Source of the DNA: Pseudomonas serbica
Lineage (GTDB): Bacteria; Pseudomonadota; Gammaproteobacteria; Pseudomonadales; Pseudomonadaceae
NCBI RefSeq assembly: GCF_028823535.1
Contig: NZ_JAQIYM010000001.1
Coordinates: forward strand, 124,001-188,000
Length of the DNA: 64,000 nt
Direction of reading: 5' to 3'
In this document: one piece after another, positions 1 through 7,461 of the stretch
How the letters are laid out: each line of letters begins with the position of its first letter
How positions within the stretch are numbered: the stretch's first letter is position 1
Notes under the pieces: model-generated
Databases searched by the model: none
Seen by the model: only the letters and a program-made list of their open reading frames with translations
What the model was told of the DNA's origin: nothing
Translations under genes and position numbers: made by a program

Positions 1-1
1 C

Positions 2-88
2 ATTCGCAACGAATTCGCAAGCGTGCCAGGCAGCACATTTAATCTTGAATATTTGGGTGCACGGGTGAAACCAGTAACACCCAAGTAA
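2..88 (+). CDS. C-terminal end of an unidentified protein (partial)
   Basis: The window opens inside a frame that stays open for 28 codons and ends with TAA at 86-88; the visible end reads ...GARVKPVTPK. The residue mix looks protein-like, and the terminator at 113-152 lies a short distance downstream. The other two plus frames also stop nearby, so this is only a plausible reading. No family can be recognised from so few residues. Confidence 0.3.
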   Translation: MRNEFASVPGSTFNLEYLGARVKPVTPK

Positions 89-112
89 TTAAACGCTGAA
101 GAAGCGCTAAGT

Positions 113-152
113 TAAAAAGCTTGCCCTGCCCCTTTCATCATTGGGACAGGGC
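113..152. terminator. Rho-independent terminator, mainly for gbcB
   Basis: A 10-bp stem (123-132 with 143-152, one mismatch) is flanked on the left by an A-tract that becomes a T-run on the minus strand, so it should end the leftward gbcB transcript about 65 bases after its stop. It could also stop rightward transcription from the partial gene, but there is no T-run on that side. Confidence 0.7.
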
Positions 153-216
153 GAGTGTCTTGTGTAACTGACAGCACTTATTAAACACACTTGAATATGT
201 GTCGATAGTACCAGGG

Positions 217-1317
217 TCAAAATTCGATCCGCACATCCCCCTTCGGCACACTGCAGCACGACAGGATGTACCCTTCGGCTTCGTCTTCCTCGGTGATCCC
301 GCCGTTGTGTTCCATCTCCACTTCGCCGCCCAGCTTCAATACTTTGCAGGTGCCGCAGATGCCCATGCCGCAGGCTTTCGGGATCAGCAAACCCGCCTTC
401 GCCGCCGCTGCGTGAACGGTTTCGCCCGGCGCAATGCGAATGCTTTTCCCCGACGCGACGAATTCCACCTGATGCAGGTCCGCCACATCGAGTTCCGGTG
501 CATCGGCCGCCTGTTCGGCGTGTTCCACTGCGTCGGCACGCGCCTCTGGAGGGGTCGCGCCGAAGGACTCCTCGTGGTAACGCGACATGTCGAAGCCAGC
601 GCCTTCCAGCAAACGCTTGACCGCATTCATGTACGGTGTCGGGCCGCAGCAGAACACTTCGCGCTCAAGGAAGTCCGGCGCCATCAATTCAAGCATTCGC
701 TGGTTGAGGTAACCGCGATAACCGGCCCAGGGCTCACCCATGCCATGCTTCTCGCAGATCAGGTGCAGGCTGAAGTTATCGATCCGCGACGCCATGTGTT
801 CCAGCTCGCGGTGGTAAATGATGTCCTTGGGCGAACGGGCGCTGTGGATAAACACCATGTCGACATTGCCGTTGGTGTCGTAGAACCAGCGTGCCATGGA
901 CATGACCGGCGTGATACCCACACCGCCGCTGAGGTAAAGCACCTTTGGCGCGGTGAAATCCATGGCATTGAACAGCCCGACCGGCCCGTGCACCGCCAGC
1001 TCCTGGCCTTCGTGCAAGGTGTCGTGCAGCCAGTTGGACACCTTGCCGCCCGGCACACGCTTGATGGTCACCGAAAAGCTGTACGGTACCGACGGCGAGC
1101 TGGAAATGGTGTACGAACGCATGATCGGCTGGCCTTCGATTTCCAGCTCCAGGGTGACAAACTGCCCCGGCTTGAAGAAGAACAGGATCGGCTGGTCGGC
1201 CATGAAGCAGAAGGTACGCACATCCCAGGTTTCCTGGATGACTTTGACGCAACGGACGATGTGCCGACCATTGGCCCAGGTCTGGGTGGTTACCGGGTTC
1301 AGGAAGCTGTTGGACAT
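217..1317 (-). CDS. gbcB: Glycine betaine demethylase, ferredoxin reductase subunit GbcB
   Basis: This 366-residue protein passes electrons from NAD(P)H to the Rieske oxygenase GbcA for the oxidative demethylation of glycine betaine to dimethylglycine in the cytoplasm. It has an N-terminal FAD domain with RSYTISS (67-73), a nucleotide domain with GGVGITP (131-137) and CGPTPYM (224-230), and a C-terminal plant-type 2Fe-2S domain with Cys316, Cys321, Cys324 and a distal Cys354/355. The start at 1317 was preferred over a longer frame because a GGAG sits before it and the family begins here. It diverges from gbcA across about 300 bp. A perfect DnaA box happens to fall inside it at 843-851. Confidence 0.95.
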   Translation of the reverse strand: MSNSFLNPVTTQTWANGRHIVRCVKVIQETWDVRTFCFMADQPILFFFKPGQFVTLELEIEGQPIMRSYTISSSPSVPYSFSVTIKRVPGGKVSNWLHDTLHEGQELAVHGPVGLFNAMDFTAPKVLYLSGGVGITPVMSMARWFYDTNGNVDMVFIHSARSPKDIIYHRELEHMASRIDNFSLHLICEKHGMGEPWAGYRGYLNQRMLELMAPDFLEREVFCCGPTPYMNAVKRLLEGAGFDMSRYHEESFGATPPEARADAVEHAEQAADAPELDVADLHQVEFVASGKSIRIAPGETVHAAAAKAGLLIPKACGMGICGTCKVLKLGGEVEMEHNGGITEEDEAEGYILSCCSVPKGDVRIEF

Positions 1318-1613
1318 GCTGATCTCCACGGCCGACTGTCGGCCTTCATGTTGGCGATTCTGCGTATAGCGCGAAACACCCATTTACCTATCTGCGACAT
1401 TCACATGCTTATCGCGACCAGCCCCCAACTACCGGGGCTTGCGCGTCGGGAACAGATTGCACCATGTCGCCCATGGATAAGGTTCTGGCCAGCGCCGGCC
1501 CCACACTCGCCCCATACCAAGACACATTCTTTACACCTTGCGTAGCTACCCACAGCAGTACACCTGATCAGCCACTTTTCGCGGCCACGCAGATGGCCTT
1601 GAGGAAATACACG
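1318..1613. promoter_or_regulatory. Divergent gbcB / gbcA promoter region
   Basis: This spacer must hold both divergent promoters. It contains GCGACA (1394-1399), GCGACC (1414-1419, exactly 20 bp further) and TGTCGC (1465-1470), a hexamer that recurs before other glycine-betaine-related genes in the window. GbdR is known to activate gbcA and gbcB in P. aeruginosa; that these hexamers are its half-sites here is inference. The gbcA ribosome-binding site GAGGA lies just before 1614. Confidence 0.55.
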
Positions 1614-2909
1614 ATGGACGTCACTACTACCCTGAGCCTGGGCGATCCGCTGGAACCCGCACGCAAGGCCACCGCGCAGATGCTGCAAGAGCGCGAGCGC
1701 ACCTTCTCGCTGCCACAGCCGTTCTACTCTGACGAGCGCCTGTTTGATATCGACATGCAGGAAATCTTTCAGAAAGAATGGTTGATCGCCGGCATGACCT
1801 GCGAAATCCCTGCCAAGGGCAACTACCTGACCCTGCAAGTTGGCAAGAACCCGATCATCGTGATTCGTGGCGCTGAAGGTGTAGTGCACGCATTCCATAA
1901 CGTCTGCCGCCACCGTGGCTCGCGCCTGTGCACCAGCGAAAAAGGCAAGGTCGCCAAGCTGGTTTGCCACTATCACCAATGGACCTACGAACTCGACGGT
2001 CGCCTGCTGTTCGCCGGCACTGAAATGGGCGCCGATTTCGACATGAAGCAATACGGCCTGAAACCGGTGAACGTGAAGACCGCTGGCGGCTACATCTTCA
2101 TCAGCCTGGCGGAGAATCCACCGGCCATCGATGACTTCCTCTCGACGCTCAGCCATTACATGGAACCGTACGACATGGAAAACACCAAGGTGGCAATCAC
2201 CACCACCTTGATGGAAAAAGCCAACTGGAAACTGGTGCTGGAAAACAACCGCGAGTGCTACCACTGCAACGCGTCGCACCCGGAACTGCTGAAAACCCTG
2301 CTGGAATGGGACGACGTCACCGACCCACGGGCCGATCAGGCGTTCAAGGATCACGTGGCCGCTTCTGCTGCTGCCTGGGAAGCCGAAAAGATCCCTTACG
2401 CCCACGCCAGCTTCGGCCTGCGTAACCGCATCGTGCGCATGCCGCTGCTCAAGGGCACCGTGTCGATGACCCTGGACGGCAAACAGGGCTGCGCCAAGCT
2501 CATGGGTCGCATCAAGAACCCCGACCTGGGCTCGATGCGCATCCTGCACCTGCCGCACTCGTGGAACCACTGCATGGGCGACCACATCATCGTGTTCACC
2601 GTGTGGCCGATCAGCGCCCAGGAAACCATGGTCACCACCAAGTGGATCGTCCACAAGGATGCCGTTGAGGGTGTGGACTACGACGTGGAGCGCATGCGCC
2701 AGGTCTGGGACGCCACCAACGACCAGGACCGTCGCCTGGCTGAAGAGAACCAGCGCGGGATCAACTCCACTGCGTACCAACCAGGGCCTTACTCCAAGAC
2801 CTATGAGTTTGGTGTGGTGAATTTTGTGGATTGGTACAGCGAGCGCCTGCTGAGCAACCTCGGGGCTGAGCCTGCGCCGTATCTCAAAGGGGTTCCTGTT
2901 CAAGGCTGA
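1614..2909 (+). CDS. gbcA: Glycine betaine demethylase, Rieske oxygenase subunit GbcA
   Basis: The 431-residue protein is the oxygenase that demethylates glycine betaine, working with GbcB. The Rieske 2Fe-2S ligands are the CRH at 98-100 and CHYH at 118-121. The catalytic mononuclear iron site has the family form NNRECYHC...HPEL, with His217 and His222 and Glu214 as the likely bridge between clusters. A start at 1614 gives the usual family length (about 430) and a GAGGA ribosome-binding site; an upstream frame extension of 50 codons is rejected. The gene is followed by a REP pair, with no neighbour downstream in the same direction. Confidence 0.96.
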   Translation: MDVTTTLSLGDPLEPARKATAQMLQERERTFSLPQPFYSDERLFDIDMQEIFQKEWLIAGMTCEIPAKGNYLTLQVGKNPIIVIRGAEGVVHAFHNVCRHRGSRLCTSEKGKVAKLVCHYHQWTYELDGRLLFAGTEMGADFDMKQYGLKPVNVKTAGGYIFISLAENPPAIDDFLSTLSHYMEPYDMENTKVAITTTLMEKANWKLVLENNRECYHCNASHPELLKTLLEWDDVTDPRADQAFKDHVAASAAAWEAEKIPYAHASFGLRNRIVRMPLLKGTVSMTLDGKQGCAKLMGRIKNPDLGSMRILHLPHSWNHCMGDHIIVFTVWPISAQETMVTTKWIVHKDAVEGVDYDVERMRQVWDATNDQDRRLAEENQRGINSTAYQPGPYSKTYEFGVVNFVDWYSERLLSNLGAEPAPYLKGVPVQG

Positions 2910-2923
2910 TCAAGGTCTAAAGC

Positions 2924-2999
2924 ATCGCGAGCAGGCTCGCTCCCACATTGGCATTGTGTCGTTCACATATCCCCTGTGGGAGCGAGCCTGCTCGCGATG
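2924..2999. repeat. REP inverted pair
   Basis: Two copies of TCGCGAGCAGGCTCGCTCCC in opposite orientation, separated by about 30 bases, just after the gbcA stop. As RNA it would fold into a strong hairpin that can protect or end the gbcA transcript. Confidence 0.9.
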
Positions 3000-3731
3000 G
3001 CGTCCTCCCAAACACCGAATCCTTTCCATCGCGATATTCCACATTTTTTAGAACTGTACGAAATATGATCTATTTCGTTCGGAGCTATGCAACGCGCGCC
3101 TCTCAGCCTTCCGCGAACAAGTTATCCACACCTCCACCCACAGCAAATGGGGACAACTGTGGAAATGCGCAGATTTTTTTCCACACAAAGCAAAGAAAAT
3201 CCGTGACTTATGCAAATCCAGCGTTTCTCGTAGCCACTGATCATTTTTTGATCTAAGACTCGAAAGCCGCACTACGCTTGGCCTGCAGAGGTTCGCGAAC
3301 ACCTTATCCACAGATGCGCCAACAGAGATTGGGGGCAACTTCGAGCGCGCTGTGGAAAACCGCTGAAAGCCGCGATATTTCTAGCTTTGTGGGCGGTTAG
3401 TGGGTGAATAAAGGCGAATTGATCATTTTTCAACCAACAGCCTGAAAGGCATGAATTTAAAGGCCTACAGCGTTAAGCGAACATCTTATCCACAGAAGCG
3501 CCAACAGAGTTTGGGGGCAAGTGCTGATCAACCAACAGCCTTTTCCCCAGGAAAACACCATAAAAAACCGCAGCTTAGACTGGTTGTTTTTTAACCTTCC
3601 GACTGCAGGGCACGGTTTGCAAGGGTTGCAACGAGGCGCAAACATGTTATCCACAGAAACGCTAACAGGGATTGTGGGTAACCCCCTCAGCGCTTCCCCT
3701 TCATGGAATTCAGGGGATAAGTGCAGCAGTG
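3000..3731. repeat. Gene-free region with ~180 bp imperfect tandem repeats carrying DnaA boxes
   Basis: No convincing gene lies here. Four perfect TTATCCACA DnaA boxes start at 3122, 3304, 3486 and 3647 (steps 182, 182 and 161). Two more sites fit the relaxed TTWTNCACA consensus: 3177-3185 on plus and 3351-3359 on minus. Around each main box the flanks are conserved: CGAACA just before and, in three copies, GMNRCGCYAACAG then a G-rich stretch after. Between boxes lie T-rich palindromes: 3238-3253, near 3421-3435, and 3582-3596. This looks like an amplified DnaA-binding unit, either a titration or regulatory locus or a decayed replication element. The repeat structure is seen directly; the function is inference. 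Confidence 0.75.
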
Positions 3732-4619
3732 CTAAAAGGACTTCCTGCGTTTCAAATCGGGTGTCCCGACTTGTCTGATGGAAAGGCCAGAGGTAACTGG
3801 ATCACCCTGCGCCTGAGCACTTTCAATCCTTCGCATTGGAATGACAACCGTATCGGAAGCCTGCGCATGCGCAGGGACAGCAGCGGGTAACTTCGGCGGA
3901 GTTGGAAATGCCGTGCCCTTGACGAGGTTTCGGACGTTATTTCTAACGGTCGTCCACAGCGTTCGTCCACGTAGACCATTCACTATCGCCGGAACGTATC
4001 GAACCATGGTTGCTACCGCAGACACTGTCGTAGCAGCGTTAGAAACATAAACAGCAGCAGGTAATCCCGCTAACTGGCCAACCGTACCGACCATAGCAGT
4101 GCTTGATGCCACGGTACTCAGTCGCGCAGCGTGCAGCATCCAGCCGACCGCTTTCGCTCCCACGAGATTGGTCGTCACTATCCCGGCATGCAACGCGGTG
4201 GTGGCCCACAACTGGATGGTTCTGGCAATGACTTGCCCATATTCTCCTGTGGGATCTGTGAAGTTGACCGGATCTCCCGCGCAATAGACATAGGCATTCA
4301 CCCCGCCCCTCCCAAACGGACTCAACCGATCCGGACTGTGAAACCGCATCAACCCCGGGTTATAGACCCGATGGCCATTGCCCAGGTGATACCAACCCGT
4401 AGCCCCTTCCTTGAACTGTCCGTTGAACCCCAGGTGCGTTTCCCTCCGTCTCAGGCCGCTTTGCAAGCCATAGGGGGAATACGCGAAGGGGTTCGGTCCG
4501 CTGCGGTCCAGTTCGGCCAGCACGCTTTGCTGCAGGTCGCTGGCGAGCAGCAGGGTTCGAGGGGACCGAGTATCTGTCACGGAGGGTTTTAGAGGTTGGG
4601 CGTTGCGGGCGATGGGCAT
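3732..4619 (-). CDS. Orphan RHS repeat-associated core protein with hydrophobic C-terminal tail
   Basis: The 295-residue product has the RHS-core signature, including YNPGLMRFHSPDRLSPFG (from about residue 86) and GDPVNFTDPTG ending near 125. The rest is a variable tail with several hydrophobic, Ala/Val-rich stretches and a basic end. Full RHS toxins exceed 1000 residues; this short form lacks the repeat shell and signal sequence and is a common small type in fluorescent pseudomonads. The start at 4619 has AAGGA eight bases upstream. No immunity gene is evident next to it. It sits between the DnaA-box repeats and a GNAT gene. The tail may be a toxin domain or only a remnant. Confidence 0.75.
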   Translation of the reverse strand: MPIARNAQPLKPSVTDTRSPRTLLLASDLQQSVLAELDRSGPNPFAYSPYGLQSGLRRRETHLGFNGQFKEGATGWYHLGNGHRVYNPGLMRFHSPDRLSPFGRGGVNAYVYCAGDPVNFTDPTGEYGQVIARTIQLWATTALHAGIVTTNLVGAKAVGWMLHAARLSTVASSTAMVGTVGQLAGLPAAVYVSNAATTVSAVATMVRYVPAIVNGLRGRTLWTTVRNNVRNLVKGTAFPTPPKLPAAVPAHAQASDTVVIPMRRIESAQAQGDPVTSGLSIRQVGTPDLKRRKSF

Positions 4620-4775
4620 CAGTAGCGTCCTTGATAGACCTGATAACCCGCGGGGTGATACCTGGCATTGAAAGGCCCGGTTCGAGAAAGCGGGTACCAA
4701 CTGATCGGTACCCTAACAAACCGCCATTAAAGGCAACACTATCAGTTCTGCTAGGGTCGCCTGCCACCGAACCCG

Positions 4776-5342
4776 CTAGGGCCGATACATCAGATAGGCT
4801 TCACCCGTAACCCGAATCATCGGGTGTGGTGTGATTTGGCAGGTATCGACGATGCGAAAGCCGTGGCGCTCATAGAAGCGCCGGGCGCCGGTGTTCGCGG
4901 CGTAATCGATCAGGCTCAGGCCATTGAGCCCGAGCCGGTTGGCGCGGTCGTAGGCGTACGCAAGAAACTGCTTGCCCAGCCCCTGGTTGCGCCAGCCTTC
5001 ATGCAGCGCCAGGCTGGAAATATACAGGGTGTCGGGGATTTCCATAGTGGCGTACGGCGCCAGCACCGGGTCGGTCACTGGCGCCGCGAACGGATCGTGA
5101 CGCATCGCGTAGCTGTGCAGCATGCCGATGACTTGCCCATTCGCTTGGGCGATCAGGCAGTTCTGCCAGGAGAAGTCCACATCGTCGCGGGCGTAACGCT
5201 GGGCTCCAACGTCCAACAGAGCCTGGCCAGGTTCCGCTATCTGGCTCCAGATGTAATCCGCAGCCCCCTCCGAGGAAATCTGGAACAAACGCGCAATTTC
5301 TCGCGCATCCGCGCGCACTGCCGTACGAAACTCAACCGCCAT
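4776..5342 (-). CDS. GNAT family N-acetyltransferase
   Basis: A 188-residue single-domain acetyltransferase. The acetyl-CoA loop is seen in LALHEGWRNQGLGKQFLAYAYDRA (Q/RxxGxG/A form), followed by the typical NTGARRFYERHGF segment near the C-terminus. The substrate cannot be told from sequence. It follows etfB on the same strand with a gap of 112 bp, so it could be read through from the dgc operon, but nothing links it to betaine breakdown. Confidence 0.85.
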   Translation of the reverse strand: MAVEFRTAVRADAREIARLFQISSEGAADYIWSQIAEPGQALLDVGAQRYARDDVDFSWQNCLIAQANGQVIGMLHSYAMRHDPFAAPVTDPVLAPYATMEIPDTLYISSLALHEGWRNQGLGKQFLAYAYDRANRLGLNGLSLIDYAANTGARRFYERHGFRIVDTCQITPHPMIRVTGEAYLMYRP

Positions 5343-5454
5343 TTATTGGAACTCCACCAATCATTGGGCGCCCGTTTTAACGTGGGCGCTTATGGCGCAG
5401 CAACGCGCCGGAGGGAACGTTATTTTTCCGGGTGCTGCAGCTTGAAGTTCAATG

Positions 5455-6225
5455 TCACCGCACCACGCCCTCTTCGATCAGCAATTTGAGAATCGCTTCA
5501 GCCCCCGCCTGAGCCGTAACGCCCTTCAACACCTGCCCACCCCCACCGCTGGCCTTGGCCGTCGCGGCTTTCATGCGGTCGGCACCACTCTTGGCCTTGA
5601 TCACCTTCAAGCGTTTGGGTCGTGGCTTGGCCGGTTGCAGGGTGGCGACCGCCAGCAGTTCATCGTCGACGATCTCCACGTCCGCGGCTTGCAAGACCCC
5701 GCGTCGGGCCGGGCCGTAGGCGCTCTGTCGAGGCTTGGGTGCGGCGTTATCCACAGTCGCCAGGAACGGCAGACGAACTTTCAAGCGACGACGCTGGCCG
5801 CGAGGTAACGCCTGCAATACCAGCGCCGAGCCTGCATCGATCGACTCGACCTGCGCGAGCCCCACCACCAGCGGCCAGCCAAGGCCTTCGGCCAGCAGGA
5901 ACGGCAACATGCCCGAGCCCTCACCGGTTTCCGCCTGGCTGCCGGTCAAAACGACTTGAGCGCCGGCATCACGTAAATACGCGGTCAACGCCGGCAGCGC
6001 ATCGGCGCCCTCCGGTTGTTCCAGTACGTGCAGTTGCTCAAGGCCCATGCCCAGATACGCGCGCAATGCAGGCTCGGCGACATCGCCGGCATGCAGCACC
6101 TGCAAGTTATCCCCAGCCAGTTGCAAACCCAGTTCCACCGCCCGCGCATCCTGTTCCGCACGTCGTGGTCGACCGGAAGTCGGGTGGGCGCCGATGGACA
6201 CCAGGCTGATGATTTTCGTGCTCAT
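5455..6225 (-). CDS. etfB: Electron transfer flavoprotein beta subunit of the dimethylglycine pathway
   Basis: The 256-residue protein is an EtfB/FixA-family subunit. With EtfA it should carry electrons from DgcAB to the respiratory chain. The N-terminal half keeps the nucleotide-binding alpha/beta fold (LQLAGDNLQVLHAGD..., then VVLTGSQAETGEGSGMLPFLLAEGLGWPLV), and the C-terminus is divergent and Ala/Lys-rich compared with housekeeping EtfB. A strong GGAAGGAAAGG ribosome-binding site precedes the start, only 15 bp after etfA. It is the last gene of the leftward dipeptidase-DUF5943-dgcA-dgcB-etfA-etfB run. A perfect DnaA box lies in it at 5747-5755. Confidence 0.9.
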   Translation of the reverse strand: MSTKIISLVSIGAHPTSGRPRRAEQDARAVELGLQLAGDNLQVLHAGDVAEPALRAYLGMGLEQLHVLEQPEGADALPALTAYLRDAGAQVVLTGSQAETGEGSGMLPFLLAEGLGWPLVVGLAQVESIDAGSALVLQALPRGQRRRLKVRLPFLATVDNAAPKPRQSAYGPARRGVLQAADVEIVDDELLAVATLQPAKPRPKRLKVIKAKSGADRMKAATAKASGGGGQVLKGVTAQAGAEAILKLLIEEGVVR

Positions 6226-6240
6226 AACCCTTTCCTTCCC

Positions 6241-7461
6241 TTAAGCCGCATCGCGCTTGGCGTCGCTGCGGTAAGCCTCTACCGCCGCGATCAAGGCTTG
6301 AAGAATCTCGGCGCTCTCGCCGATCACCGACAGGTCGGCCCGTTTGATCATGTCGCAGCCCGGGTCGAGGTTGATCGCCACCACCTTGTCGCAGGCACCG
6401 ATGCCTTGCAGGTGCTGGATCGCCCCGGAGATCCCCACCGCCACGTAGACCCGTGCGGTGACCCAGGTACCGGACGCGCCGACCTGACGATCGCGCGCCA
6501 TGAAACCGTCGTCCACCGCTACCCGGGACGCGCCTTCGGTGGCGCCCAAGGCTTCGGCGGTCCTGTGGAAAAGTCCCCAATCCTTGACCCCGTTGCCGCC
6601 GGAGAAGATGAATTCCGCTTCGGCCATCGGTATCGCCGCCGGGTCCACCGCCACCGCCCCCAGATCCTCGATGCGCGAGAGACTGCGGACGACGGCTGTG
6701 GATAACTCTACCGGCAAGGCTTCGTGACGGGTTTCGCTGACCGGTTCAGCGCATTCCACAGCGGCCAGAATCAAGCGTGCGAGCGGACGAGCAAGGTCTT
6801 GCAACCCGGCACCGGCGCGGCCGATGCATTCCTGGTCCTTGACCTGCCAGACCCGCGTGGCCGGGCGTTCGCCCAAGGCGGCGGCGAAGCGCCGACCCAG
6901 TTCGCCACCACCGGTGCGACTGTCCGGAAGCAACCAGTGACGGGGGCTGAACTGGTTATCCACAGCCCGCAGACCCTGGACCCGTTGTTCCGGTGCATAA
7001 CCACTGAATTGCTCGCCTTCGAGCACCAGCAGGCGATCGACGCCAGCCGTGGCGAAGGCATTTTCTTTGTGTTCGCCAAAGACCACGGCCAATACCGCGC
7101 CGTCCTTGCCGGCCAATTGATGAGCCAGGCCGAGCAAGTCGCGGTCGTGGCTGCTCAAGCGGCCACCGACCATGTCCGGCACCACGCTGATGTAGAAGGC
7201 CGGTGCAGGCACCTGATGCAGCGGCAATTGCACTTCGACGGCGGCGGTACGCTTGGTCGCGCCGCCTTGCTGGGCGCCGCTGCGGTCGATGCGCTTGATC
7301 CCGTTGGGGCCGATGAAGCCGATACCGTGGGGGTTCTTGCGGATGATGCCGTTAGGCCCCATCCAGCTGTGCTGCGCCGGTTGCATGGCCGCGTGCAGCG
7401 GATGCAGGCGGTTGCGGGCGATCCATTCGGCCCGGGGGTCGCGGCGGATAATGTCGCTCAT
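6241..7461 (-). CDS. etfA: Electron transfer flavoprotein alpha subunit of the dimethylglycine pathway
   Basis: The 406-residue protein has the FAD-binding EtfA C-terminus: VAVGISGAIQHLQGI and then VVAINLDPGCDMIKRADLSVIGE, close to the canonical GISGAIQH...AIN-D motif. Its N-terminus is longer than in housekeeping EtfA and carries two MGPNGI / IGPNGI repeats (about 34-55). The ATG at 7461 overlaps the dgcB stop as TGATG, which implies coupled translation; a TTG one codon earlier is not needed. DgcA, DgcB, EtfA and EtfB together are known to be needed for growth on dimethylglycine in P. aeruginosa. Two perfect DnaA boxes lie inside (6697-6705 and 6956-6964). Confidence 0.92.
   Translation of the reverse strand: MSDIIRRDPRAEWIARNRLHPLHAAMQPAQHSWMGPNGIIRKNPHGIGFIGPNGIKRIDRSGAQQGGATKRTAAVEVQLPLHQVPAPAFYISVVPDMVGGRLSSHDRDLLGLAHQLAGKDGAVLAVVFGEHKENAFATAGVDRLLVLEGEQFSGYAPEQRVQGLRAVDNQFSPRHWLLPDSRTGGGELGRRFAAALGERPATRVWQVKDQECIGRAGAGLQDLARPLARLILAAVECAEPVSETRHEALPVELSTAVVRSLSRIEDLGAVAVDPAAIPMAEAEFIFSGGNGVKDWGLFHRTAEALGATEGASRVAVDDGFMARDRQVGASGTWVTARVYVAVGISGAIQHLQGIGACDKVVAINLDPGCDMIKRADLSVIGESAEILQALIAAVEAYRSDAKRDAA

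Noticed and set aside
3000..3731. Several short open frames (60-100 codons) among the DnaA-box repeats
   Set aside because: They overlap each other and the repeats, lack ribosome-binding sites and show no coding bias; the region reads as non-coding repeats.
5368..5389. Stem GCGCCC...GGGCGC after etfB as a terminator
   Set aside because: The stem is short and lacks a T-run on either strand, so termination there cannot be claimed.
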